Assembly: GCA_020072805.1 (NCBI GenBank)
Contig: JAIQGC010000002.1
Coordinates: forward strand, 1 to 64,000
Direction of reading: 5' to 3'
Length of the DNA: 64,000 nucleotides
Origin: Terriglobia bacterium
GTDB lineage: Bacteria; Acidobacteriota; Terriglobia; Acidiferrales; UBA7541
Shown: in pieces, positions 50,866-59,170 of the stretch
Numbering within the stretch: position 1 is the stretch's first letter
Layout: every line of letters starts with the position of its first letter
Position numbers and translations under genes: made by a program
Notes under the pieces: generated by a model
Seen by the model: only the letters and a program-made list of their open reading frames with translations
Told to the model about the DNA's origin: nothing
Databases searched by the model: none

Positions 50866-52080
50866 CTAGCTGCCCGCGTGGGACTGCAGCTTCGCGGCGC
50901 GCGCCGCCCGGGGCAGTTCGCGCAGGGAGCGGTAGAGCGCACGCAGGCGCTCGCCGCAAGCGACCGCAAAATGGCTGAAGGCTCCAGCATGGGAATCAAA
51001 GCGGCCAAGATAAAAGAGGTCCTTGCTGTTGCTGCCGGCCAGGTCGGATTTGAACTTATAGGTTCCCGGATTGGTCACGGGGTTGATGCCATTGAGATTA
51101 TAAACCGTGCAATTTTCCTGCTTGAGTTTCTTGATGAGGTTCCAGTGAAGGAGATAGGAGCCTCTCTTCTCGAGACCGGCATTGCTGGTGGCTCCAAACA
51201 GATAGACCGCGGAATTTCCGATGGCGCTGCAGATGAGCCCGGCGCAGACTTCGCCGCCGGACTTGCAGAGCAGGATTTTCATTTTGAGCGCTTCGGGCAA
51301 CTGCGCCTGGATGCGCAGGAAGTCGCGAATGTCATTGGGCTCGGCAAAGTTTTTCCGTGAGACCATTTCCTTATAAATCGAAATGAAGGATTCGATCAGT
51401 TCGGTTCCCGAGCCTTCGATAATTTCCAGGCCGTTTTTCTCGGCCACTTTCAGATAACGCTTCCAGTGCGGGCGCATGCCGTCGCGCAGGCTCTCAAGAG
51501 ACTGGGTCAGATCCATCAGGATGGTTCTTTTGTGGATTGCTTCCCCGACCGGAGCGAATCCCTCTTCGGCCAGAACCGTCTGGAAGGCGGAAGAACCATC
51601 CGCAAAGAGAACGGGAAACAGGCGGAGGGCCAGGCCGCGGCGGCAGACAAATTCATTGCGCAGCGCGCGGATGGCCTGACGAAACAGATCCGGATTTTCC
51701 GGGGCGCTGACGCGCCGCCATATGGGGCCCCACAAAACATAGGCGATGCCCGCGCGGAGGAGCGGCACCTTGACGATTTTGACCTGGGCCAGGGCGGCCA
51801 GGCTGCCGTTGTGCTTGAGGATCACATGACACAGGCCATGCCGCCCGCGGGTAACCTCGCCATACGGCCAAGTCTGATAGATATTGGCGTCATCAAACTG
51901 CAGCAGGAGTTCGCCCCAGAGGCGTTCGTCCACCGCGTCTATTTCCACGGTGTAGCCGGGAGCCAACTTTTGTATCTCGCGCATGGACATAGATTCTATC
52001 GCTTCTTTCACGGGGAAAATCCCGCCGAACGCTTTCCCCGCAGGCCGATTGTCCGGGCAGGCGCTTTGGGAACCTTGCAT
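50866..52080 (-). CDS. FemAB family acyltransferase
   Basis: A 404-residue protein with two GNAT-like halves. NIYQTWPYGEVTRGRHG and the C-terminal GSYLLHWNLIKKLKQENCTVYNLNGI are typical of FemX/FemAB, as found in exosortase-linked polysaccharide loci. Classical FemX uses aminoacyl-tRNA to modify peptidoglycan; members in polysaccharide loci probably modify amino sugars. The start is uncertain: ATG 52080 follows the previous stop by 5 bp, and ATG 51990 is also possible. Confidence 0.8.
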   Translation of the reverse strand: MQGSQSACPDNRPAGKAFGGIFPVKEAIESMSMREIQKLAPGYTVEIDAVDERLWGELLLQFDDANIYQTWPYGEVTRGRHGLCHVILKHNGSLAALAQVKIVKVPLLRAGIAYVLWGPIWRRVSAPENPDLFRQAIRALRNEFVCRRGLALRLFPVLFADGSSAFQTVLAEEGFAPVGEAIHKRTILMDLTQSLESLRDGMRPHWKRYLKVAEKNGLEIIEGSGTELIESFISIYKEMVSRKNFAEPNDIRDFLRIQAQLPEALKMKILLCKSGGEVCAGLICSAIGNSAVYLFGATSNAGLEKRGSYLLHWNLIKKLKQENCTVYNLNGINPVTNPGTYKFKSDLAGSNSKDLFYLGRFDSHAGAFSHFAVACGERLRALYRSLRELPRAARAAKLQSHAGS

Positions 52081-52085
52081 GCCAG

Positions 52086-53990
52086 TTACTCGGTAACGTA
52101 GGGAGTCTTGATCGGATGCATGCCCGCGATTTCCAGGAGTTTGCCGAGATGATCGCAGAGTTTGATCAGGAAAATCATAAAGGTGTGATGCCCCCGCAAC
52201 AGAGTAAACGGCAGAATGGCCGCATAGAGAGGGACGGCGACCACTGACTTCAGGGTATCGAGGGGGCCCAGGCTCGGGTGATGCGCTGAATTCTTCCCGC
52301 GAAACAGCGCCCGTTTAAGCATGAAAGAACGCTTCCAGCGAACGGGAGGAACGCTTTCATAGGCCACCGCTTCATTGCACCAGATGAAGACGCGCCCCGC
52401 ATTAATCATGCGTTCAAAAAAGTCCTGATCCTCGCCCGATTGAAACTGCGGGCGGAAGGGCGGAGAGCCGGGAGAGAAAAGGGCGGAGCTTAAGAGAACA
52501 TTGCCGGTGCGTCCCTTGGTCCAGTCGATTACCAACCCGGTCGGATAGGTGGCGCGTTCGTAGAACTTGCCTTTGAGGATCCACCGCGGGGGTTGCTGGT
52601 CGAAATGAGGCAGGACCGGGCCGAGAACACCGTCCACAGCAAACTTCTGAGAGGCGCGAAAGAGGGTCAACAGCCAGTCTTGTACGGGGAATTCGTCGTC
52701 ATCAATGAAGGCGACAAAATCGCCGGAAGCGCATGCAATCGCAGCGTTTCGGGTGAGGGCAATATTCTGTTCGGGCTGCATGCAGTAGCGGATAGGAACG
52801 GAAGAGGAGGCGGCGAACTCCTCGACGAGAGGCTCCGCGGAGCGCAGGCGGTCGTTATCGGCCACGACAATGGAAAAGGTAAACAGGCCGCCCGTTTCCT
52901 GGACGGCGAGTTTATCGAGCAGGCGCTTGAGGAATACGGGCCGCTTATAGGTGCAGATGCAAACGGAGATATGTTTTGCGGGCTGCGATTCGCAAGCTTC
53001 GGATTGGGAATCCGGAAGGACGCCGCGGGCCACAGCGGGGCCAGCCACGGCGCCGGAGGAAACCGCCTGCCGGAGAACGGAACCGGCGCTCTCCGCGGAG
53101 GAGAGAGAGAAGCCGGAAGAAATTCTGGCCTTCCCGAGAGAAGAAAAGATTCCGCCAGCGGTCAGAAAATCGTACTCGACCTGGTCGATGGGATGGGTCT
53201 CCAATTCGACAAAGGAGTTCGCGGCGAGGGCAGCGACATCTCCGAGGCTGCCGGCGCAAGCATAGGGGTGGATGCTGAAGAAGAAATCGGCCAGGCGGTG
53301 GCGGCGCGCGAGAAGGCGGTCCACGAGCCTGCGATAGAGGCGGTTGAGGAAGCCCTTCTGTCCGGGAAGAAAAGAAAAGTTTTTTCTGACGATGGTTCCC
53401 GCCGGCAGCAGGTTGGACCAAATCACATTGGCGCAAAGGTGCATGTGATGATGCCCGTCAATGCGCAGGGGCGCGGAGCCGTAAAGCCTTTTGAATTCCT
53501 CGAGCTGAGCCGCCACGACGAAGCGGAAGGAGCGGATGAGGCCGGGGTGAAAAAGCACCTGAGCGAGGCGGTTCCTTTTCAGATAGCGGGCAATGCGCTG
53601 CTGATGGGCGAGCAGCCGGGGAGAAGCGGCGGGAGAGGAAAAAGGGAGAGTGAAATTGAGGTGCAGGCCGGCGTCAATGTTGCGCTCGCGAGCCATCCGC
53701 GCGGCCCTTTCGGAATCGGCCATGAAGACCATGGCGCTGACGGAAGAAACCGAACCAAGAAGGATGCAGTCGAGAGTGCGGTCGGTGGTTACGGCATCGC
53801 GCCCCCAGTCGTCGGCATTCACCAGGAGCAGGCCCGCGGGCGGGCGCGCGGAAGCGGACGCCGCGCCAAAGGAAATGCCGGTGTTTTCGCGGGGCACAGC
53901 GGAGTTGCGGGACCGCTCCGGGGCGGAGCTTCCCTTCTCGCTCATCGGTTTACTCGAATCCATGGACAGTACGCTCGCGGGGATCGACAA
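52086..53990 (-). CDS. Fusion of YdjC/ChbG-type deacetylase and GT2 glycosyltransferase
   Basis: A single 634-residue ORF holds two enzymes. Residues 50-300 form a YdjC/HpnK/ChbG deacetylase: NADDWG with D60 and D61, H110 in GLHLNFT, and HHHMH at 180-184, all expected metal or catalytic residues. A Ser/Ala-rich linker (about 300-338) leads to a GT2 domain from 340, with ISVCICTYKRP, VVADND and the metal motif DDD at 430-432. It would deacetylate an N-acetyl sugar and extend or glycosylate the chain. No frameshift is seen, so the fusion looks real. Confidence 0.88.
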   Translation of the reverse strand: MSIPASVLSMDSSKPMSEKGSSAPERSRNSAVPRENTGISFGAASASARPPAGLLLVNADDWGRDAVTTDRTLDCILLGSVSSVSAMVFMADSERAARMARERNIDAGLHLNFTLPFSSPAASPRLLAHQQRIARYLKRNRLAQVLFHPGLIRSFRFVVAAQLEEFKRLYGSAPLRIDGHHHMHLCANVIWSNLLPAGTIVRKNFSFLPGQKGFLNRLYRRLVDRLLARRHRLADFFFSIHPYACAGSLGDVAALAANSFVELETHPIDQVEYDFLTAGGIFSSLGKARISSGFSLSSAESAGSVLRQAVSSGAVAGPAVARGVLPDSQSEACESQPAKHISVCICTYKRPVFLKRLLDKLAVQETGGLFTFSIVVADNDRLRSAEPLVEEFAASSSVPIRYCMQPEQNIALTRNAAIACASGDFVAFIDDDEFPVQDWLLTLFRASQKFAVDGVLGPVLPHFDQQPPRWILKGKFYERATYPTGLVIDWTKGRTGNVLLSSALFSPGSPPFRPQFQSGEDQDFFERMINAGRVFIWCNEAVAYESVPPVRWKRSFMLKRALFRGKNSAHHPSLGPLDTLKSVVAVPLYAAILPFTLLRGHHTFMIFLIKLCDHLGKLLEIAGMHPIKTPYVTE

Positions 53991-53995
53991 AGACG

Positions 53996-54946
53996 TTACC
54001 TGTTCGCCGATTTCAGGCTGGCGCAGTCCGCGGGCTGCCGCAAGGCGGCCTCTTTGCCAGGAAAGATTCTGCCGAGTCCAAAAAACTTTTTCAAGCGCTG
54101 CATCTGCTCGCGCCTTTGAAAGGCCATCAACTCATCGGAAATGGGGCGTTTTTCTCCGCGGAGCAGGGCCCGCAGATAGCCGTAGAGGAGAGCCAGGCCG
54201 CCGAGGATGCGCGGTTTGTAGGTCATCTGATGCACGCAGCGAAACAGCTCCCAGAGCGGATGGTAGCCGAACGCGTAATCCTTGCGGCCCTGCCGGAGGC
54301 GCGCCTGCAGCAGGCTAACCTGCGCCGTGCCCATGGTGCGATTGTGGCGGCAGACCTTTTCGGTGAAGGTGCGCGTCTTCCAGCCTTTCATTCGCGCGGT
54401 GGTTACCGCCAGATGATCAATGCCGCCGCCTTCCACCGGCACATAGCCGCCAATTTCTTCGAAGCACTCGCGGCGGAACAACTGGCAGCAGCCGGAAACA
54501 TGCTCGATGCTGACAAAGCGATAGTCATAGACGGGAGCGGTATCGTTTTCCTGAAAGGGAGTTCCCACCAGGCCCAGGGCGGTGTCGGCGGCGACTTTGG
54601 CGAGCAGGAAGGAATAATAGTCTTCGTCAAAGGAAAGGTCCCCGTCGAGATTTCCGACCAGTTCGTAGGGGACCGACTGGACTCGGGCATAGCCGGCGTT
54701 GAAGGCCAGGACTTTCCCGGCGAAATGACGCTCTTTTCGCTCGGGCATGCGGACGAGTTCGATCCAATCGTGCTGGGCGGCATAATTGAGGACAATCGCA
54801 TCGGTCTCGTCGGTGGAGCCATCGCTGACGATGACCCATTTGGCCGGCCGCGCGGTCTGCGCCACCACGGACTGGATGGTCTGCTCGATGAAAGCGGCTT
54901 CATTGCGCGCCGGAGTAATCAGGACGTAAACGGGCAGGCGGCTCAT
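53996..54946 (-). CDS. GT2 family glycosyltransferase
   Basis: A 316-residue GT-A enzyme. VYVLITPARNEAAFIEQTIQ begins the donor domain, VSDGSTDET follows, and NLDGDLSFDEDY gives the DxD motif. C-terminal residues from about 220 (LFRCVHQMTYKPRILGGLALLYGYL) are hydrophobic and may contact the membrane. It overlaps the alpha/alpha-barrel gene stop by 4 nt and lies 5 bp before the YdjC-GT2 gene, so these genes are translated together. Confidence 0.9.
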   Translation of the reverse strand: MSRLPVYVLITPARNEAAFIEQTIQSVVAQTARPAKWVIVSDGSTDETDAIVLNYAAQHDWIELVRMPERKERHFAGKVLAFNAGYARVQSVPYELVGNLDGDLSFDEDYYSFLLAKVAADTALGLVGTPFQENDTAPVYDYRFVSIEHVSGCCQLFRRECFEEIGGYVPVEGGGIDHLAVTTARMKGWKTRTFTEKVCRHNRTMGTAQVSLLQARLRQGRKDYAFGYHPLWELFRCVHQMTYKPRILGGLALLYGYLRALLRGEKRPISDELMAFQRREQMQRLKKFFGLGRIFPGKEAALRQPADCASLKSANR

Positions 54947-56205
54947 GAATTCCCCCGAAGGGAAGGAGCGGAGGAATCCCCGCCGGCCGGCAAGGGCCGA
55001 AATTCGGCCAGAAGCGCGGTCAGAGCGAGCAACATCCAGGCCTGAGTCCAGCGAATATAAGAGATGCGGTTCTTGAAGAATCGCAGCACCCGGAAATAGA
55101 AAAAGCCGCGCTCATCCCACATATGCTGCATGGCCCAGCGGAAAACCGAGAGGGCCTGGGAGCGGCTGTCGGGATAAACATCCTGAAATTCCAGAAGGGT
55201 GAGGATGCTCTGCGCCACGCAATGGGCGTCGATGGGGTAGGTGCGATCGTGATAGTAGCGGACCGCTCCGCCGGGAAGAAAAAAATGCTCGCGGTAGAAA
55301 TCGAGGCCGCGGCGAATATGTCCGTCGAATTCCGAAGTGCCCAGGAGGCGCGCGATGGAGTGCAAGGAAGACAGATTGTAGCCGGTATGAAAGTTATCCA
55401 CCCACTGCTGCCGGGGAGATTCCCCATAGGCCCAGGAACCGTCGGCACGCTGCTGCGAGGCGGAATGGCGGGCCGCCTGCAAGGCGGGGGCAAGAAATTT
55501 TTTATCGCCGGTATGCTTATAGACGCGGCAGAGAAGCGCCGAAGCGAGAAAATTGGCGTTGTGAATCTGGCTGCGGTTGCCGGCCATGGGATAGCAGAAG
55601 CCTGCCACGCCGTTTTCGCCGGACCAGAAGAGTTCCTGCAGGAGGTACTCGGCCGCGCTCACGGCGATGGGCAGGCACCGGGCGTCCCCGCGCTGCTCGT
55701 AAGCGTCCAGAAGAGCGCCGGCGGCGAAGGCGGTGCAAACGAGATTGGGATCCCAGCGGGGAACCAGAACGGTGCGGGTCTGCCAGGGAAAATTGTAACC
55801 CCAGCACCAGTAGGGGGAGCCGCTGGTACGCAAAGCGATCAGGCGATCGATCATCAGGCCGGCATAGTCCTGCTCGCCGGCCACGCCCATTTGAGAAAGT
55901 TTGAGAAAAGCGCTGAGGAAGATGGCGATGGCTTTGGGATTCTGCGTTTTTTTGATGAGCAACAGCCCGCGGATATCCACGGGGCTGCGCTTCATGGCCT
56001 GGGTGAGAATCAGGCGGGGGATCCTGGAATTCAGAAACGGCAGAGCCGTAAAGATCCCGCTATTGGTGGCGTCATAGGGCTCATAGCCCGCCCAGTCGTT
56101 CTCCCGGCAATAGGCCAGGAGCTTCCTGAGGGTGGCCTCGCACAGCGCGGCCTCCGCTGGGGCTGGAGGCGCAGAGTGGATCGTGGGAAGTTCCGCCGTG
56201 GTCAT
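54943..56205 (-). CDS. Putative alpha/alpha-toroid protein (carbohydrate-active?)
   Basis: A 420-residue protein from ATG 56205, with GGAGG eight bases upstream; the 118 extra residues in the track are spurious. It has repeated helical pairs with Trp, Tyr and His-rich loops (SPYWCWGYNFPWQTR, RADGSWAYGESPRQQWVDNFHTGYN, YPIDAHCVAQSILTL), which is the look of alpha/alpha-barrel glycosidases, epimerases and prenyl-type toroids. I cannot name the family. No signal peptide is seen, so it acts in the cytoplasm. Polysaccharide loci often carry such a protein. Confidence 0.65.
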   Translation of the reverse strand: MTTAELPTIHSAPPAPAEAALCEATLRKLLAYCRENDWAGYEPYDATNSGIFTALPFLNSRIPRLILTQAMKRSPVDIRGLLLIKKTQNPKAIAIFLSAFLKLSQMGVAGEQDYAGLMIDRLIALRTSGSPYWCWGYNFPWQTRTVLVPRWDPNLVCTAFAAGALLDAYEQRGDARCLPIAVSAAEYLLQELFWSGENGVAGFCYPMAGNRSQIHNANFLASALLCRVYKHTGDKKFLAPALQAARHSASQQRADGSWAYGESPRQQWVDNFHTGYNLSSLHSIARLLGTSEFDGHIRRGLDFYREHFFLPGGAVRYYHDRTYPIDAHCVAQSILTLLEFQDVYPDSRSQALSVFRWAMQHMWDERGFFYFRVLRFFKNRISYIRWTQAWMLLALTALLAEFRPLPAGGDSSAPSLRGNS

Positions 56206-56311
56206 CCGCGCTTCCTCCCAAGATCCGTGCCATTCGCCCGCGGAGCGCCGGGAATACCCGCCAGGCCCGCGCGGAAGCCGCAGGGTCCAGGATCGCGTCT
56301 GGAAATTCCGC

Positions 56312-57511
56312 TCACTGCGTCGCGCCGATCTTCGCCGCCAGAACCTTTCCGGCAACTTCCCTGGCCTGCTGGGAAGTAAGCTGGGGGAACATGGGAAGAG
56401 AAAGAATTTCCGCGGACACGCGCTCGGTAACCGGAAAGTCTCCCTGCTTGTAGCCAAATCCTTCGTAGGCTTTTTGCAGATGCAGGGGCACCGGATAGTG
56501 AATGCCCGTGCCGATCCCGGCATCAGACAATTCGTTCTGCATCGCCACACGATCCTCAACGCGAATGACGTAGAGATGATAGACCGGGCGGGACCACTCC
56601 GGCTTGTAGGGAACGATCACGCCTTCCGCGGAGGCGAAGAGCTCGTCGTAGCGGAGGGCGGCGGCGCGGCGCTGCTCATTCCATTCGGCCAGGTGACGCA
56701 GCTTGACGCTGAGAATGCCGGCCTGGATGGCGTCGAGGCGGCCGTTGTAGCCTTCCACGTCATGGTAATACTTTTTGGCCTGGCCGTGATCACGCAGCAT
56801 GCGCATTTTTTGCGCGACCGCGAGATCGTTGGTGGTGGCCGCGCCGGCTTCGCCGCAGGCGCCCAGGTTCTTGCCGGGATAAAAGCTGAAACCCGCGGCG
56901 TGGCCCATCGACCCGGCCTTCCTCCAGCGGTTTTCCCGTTTCGAGAAATATTCCGCGCCATGCGCCTGGCAAGCGTCCTCGATCACGATCAGCTTGTAAC
57001 GCTCGGCCAGTTCCATGAGGGGGTCCATGTCGGCCATCTGTCCGTAGAGATGAACCGGAACAATGGCGGTGACCGGGCGCTTGAGGCGCAGATGCATGAG
57101 CCGGCCGGTTTCGCGGTTGACGATGCACTGCGTGCGGATGTACTCGCGCAGCTTTTCGGGGTCCATCGTATAGGTGCGTTCATCCACGTCCACGAAATCG
57201 GGCAGCGCGCCAGACTGGGAGATGGCCTCGGTGGTGGCGATAAAGGTGTTGGGAACGGTGATGACCACGTCGCCGGACTCTACGCCGGCGGCGATCAGCG
57301 CAAAGCGCAGCGCATCGGTGCCGCTGCTGACGCCCACGCAATGCCGGGCATCGCAAAAAGCGGCGAAGTCGCGCTCGAAGCCTTCGACGGCCGGCCCGCC
57401 AATGAAACCAGCGGTGCGCAAGGCCGAGCGAAAAACGGCAACCAGTTCTTCCTCCAGCTGCACGTGAGGAGACACCAGATCCAGAAAGGGAATTTTCGAT
57501 GTATTTGACAT
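56312..57511 (-). CDS. DegT/DnrJ/EryC1/StrS aminotransferase (WbpE/WlbC-like)
   Basis: A PLP enzyme of 399 residues from ATG 57511 (AAGGA seven bases upstream; the track start is 44 residues too early). K214 in FYPGKNLGACGEAG is the PLP lysine, and IEDACQAHGA is present. With the preceding oxidoreductase and acetyltransferase it forms the WlbA-WlbB-WlbC type set, which turns UDP-GlcNAcA into UDP-2,3-diacetamido-2,3-dideoxy-glucuronate. It is a paralog of the product of 21335-22441. Confidence 0.92.
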   Translation of the reverse strand: MSNTSKIPFLDLVSPHVQLEEELVAVFRSALRTAGFIGGPAVEGFERDFAAFCDARHCVGVSSGTDALRFALIAAGVESGDVVITVPNTFIATTEAISQSGALPDFVDVDERTYTMDPEKLREYIRTQCIVNRETGRLMHLRLKRPVTAIVPVHLYGQMADMDPLMELAERYKLIVIEDACQAHGAEYFSKRENRWRKAGSMGHAAGFSFYPGKNLGACGEAGAATTNDLAVAQKMRMLRDHGQAKKYYHDVEGYNGRLDAIQAGILSVKLRHLAEWNEQRRAAALRYDELFASAEGVIVPYKPEWSRPVYHLYVIRVEDRVAMQNELSDAGIGTGIHYPVPLHLQKAYEGFGYKQGDFPVTERVSAEILSLPMFPQLTSQQAREVAGKVLAAKIGATQ

Positions 57512-57521
57512 GTTCGTGTCC

Positions 57522-58004
57522 TTATTTATCGGTGATGGTTCTAAAAAATTTGGCGGGATTCCCGGCCACGATGGAGTTGGCCGGCACATCCCTGGTGACC
57601 ATGCTGCCGGCGCCGACGATGGCGTTTTCGCCGATGGTGACATTGGAAAGAATGGTGGAGCCGGAGCCGATCGAGGCGCCTTTCTTTATGCAAGTGCGCT
57701 CGACCTTCCAGTCCTTTTCCGTCTGCAGTTGCCCGTCCGCCGCGGTGGCGCGGGGATAGGAGTCATTGATGAAGGTGACGCCATGGCCGATGAAGACGTC
57801 GTCCTCGATGGAGACGCCCTCGCAGACGAAAGTGTGGCTGGAAATTTTGCAGTTTTTGCCGACGGTGGCGTTCTTCTGGATCTCCACGAACGCGCCGATC
57901 TTGGTGTGGTCACCGATGGCGCAGCCGTATAGATTGATGAATTTGGACAGGCGCACGTCCTGGCCCAGCTTCACGTCGGGGGCGATGCAGCAGAATTCGC
58001 TCAT
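57522..58004 (-). CDS. Hexapeptide-repeat N-acetyltransferase (WbpD/WlbB-like)
   Basis: A 160-residue left-handed beta-helix acetyltransferase from ATG 58004. The hexapeptide repeats run through IGDHTKIGAFVEIQKNATVG and IGSGSTILSNVTIGENAIVG, with GHGVTFINDSYPRA in the loop; the usual C-terminal AGNPAKFFR ends the protein. It would N-acetylate the 3-amino group made by the DegT enzyme. The start overlaps the stop of the upstream dehydrogenase by 4 nt, and the DegT gene begins 10 bp downstream. Confidence 0.92.
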   Translation of the reverse strand: MSEFCCIAPDVKLGQDVRLSKFINLYGCAIGDHTKIGAFVEIQKNATVGKNCKISSHTFVCEGVSIEDDVFIGHGVTFINDSYPRATAADGQLQTEKDWKVERTCIKKGASIGSGSTILSNVTIGENAIVGAGSMVTRDVPANSIVAGNPAKFFRTITDK

Positions 58005-59140
58005 ATTCTGACGAGCTTTCCTCTCTCCTGGAGAGACTCTTCGGCGGCTTCCAGCATCTTGACCACGCGCAAACCGGCCCGGCCGTCGTTGAAGGGAGCC
58101 TTGTCGTTCAGGATGCAATCGGCGAAGTAGTTCAGCTCGACCTTCAGCGCTTCGGTCTGCTCCACCTTGGGAGCCCACATATCGCCGGTGCGGTAGCTGA
58201 CCAGAATGTCGTGCATGCCCTCGTGGCTGGTCTTCACGATGCCCTTGTCATAGACCTTGATCTTCTCGTCGGCTTCGAGGTCGTTCCAGACCAGCATCTT
58301 TTTTTCGCCGCCGATCAGCGTGGTGCGCACTTTCACCGGGGAAAGCCAGTTGACGTTGATGTGCGCGATGACGTTGCGCGGGTAATAGACGGTGAGATAA
58401 GCCACATCCACGTGGCCGTTGAGATGTTTCTCCCCGGTGGCCACCACGGCTTCGGCCTCCTCCTTGATCAGGTGGTCCATCACGGAAAGGTCGTGAGGCG
58501 CCAGATCCCATACGACGTTGACGTCATGCTGGAACAGCCCCAGGTTCACGCGCGTGGAATCGTAGTAGTACAGGTCGCCGAGCGTGCCATCGTCCACCAG
58601 CTGCTGAATTTTGCGCACTGCGCCGGTGAACAGGAAGGTGTGGTCCACCATGATCTTGAGGTTTTTGCGCTCGGCCAGCTCGATGAGGATTTCCGCCTGC
58701 TGGGCGTTGCAGGTGAAGGGCTTTTCCACGAATACGTGTTTGCCGTTTTCCAGCGCGGCCTTGGCCAGATCGAAATGCGTCCAGACGGGAGTAACCACGG
58801 CCACGGCGTCGACGTCCGGCGACTTGAGCATGTCGCAGCATTCCGAGGTTACGCGAACGCCCGGATAGGCCTTCTGCACGCGGCGCTGCGCGTCGGGGCT
58901 CTTGTCACAAACCGAAACAACCTGGCAGGAATCCAGAGACTGAAGATTGCGAACAACATTTGGTCCCCAATATCCGTAGCCGACGACGCCGAAACGGATG
59001 ACGTCGCTGGCGGTTCTTACTTTGGGAGCTTCCATTAACTCGATGCGGGTTTCGGACACGATCTCCTCTTTCCAGGATTCCGGGGGGACGGAGGATGCCT
59101 GTGGCAATTCGATCTGACTTCCTTCGGCACTGAACGGCAA
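58001..59140 (-). CDS. Gfo/Idh/MocA oxidoreductase (WlbA/WbpB-like)
   Basis: An NAD-dependent sugar dehydrogenase of 379 residues. About 45 N-terminal residues come before the Rossmann motif GVVGYGYWGPN, so translation may start later than 59140, for example at the MEAPKVRT Met. VEKPFTCN gives the catalytic-region EKP motif, and WDLAPHDLSVMDHL supplies the catalytic H. In this gene order the substrate is most likely UDP-GlcNAcA, oxidised at C3. The UDP-GlcNAc 6-dehydrogenase needed to make it is not in the window. Confidence 0.9.
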   Translation of the reverse strand: MPFSAEGSQIELPQASSVPPESWKEEIVSETRIELMEAPKVRTASDVIRFGVVGYGYWGPNVVRNLQSLDSCQVVSVCDKSPDAQRRVQKAYPGVRVTSECCDMLKSPDVDAVAVVTPVWTHFDLAKAALENGKHVFVEKPFTCNAQQAEILIELAERKNLKIMVDHTFLFTGAVRKIQQLVDDGTLGDLYYYDSTRVNLGLFQHDVNVVWDLAPHDLSVMDHLIKEEAEAVVATGEKHLNGHVDVAYLTVYYPRNVIAHINVNWLSPVKVRTTLIGGEKKMLVWNDLEADEKIKVYDKGIVKTSHEGMHDILVSYRTGDMWAPKVEQTEALKVELNYFADCILNDKAPFNDGRAGLRVVKMLEAAEESLQERGKLVRI

Positions 59141-59170
59141 AAATCGTTTGCGGAAGCGGCGGAGAAACTC

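Noticed and set aside
56206-56559. 118-residue N-terminal extension of the alpha/alpha-toroid ORF
   Set aside because: It is an out-of-frame overlap with the end of the DegT gene; GGAGG before ATG 56205 marks the true start.
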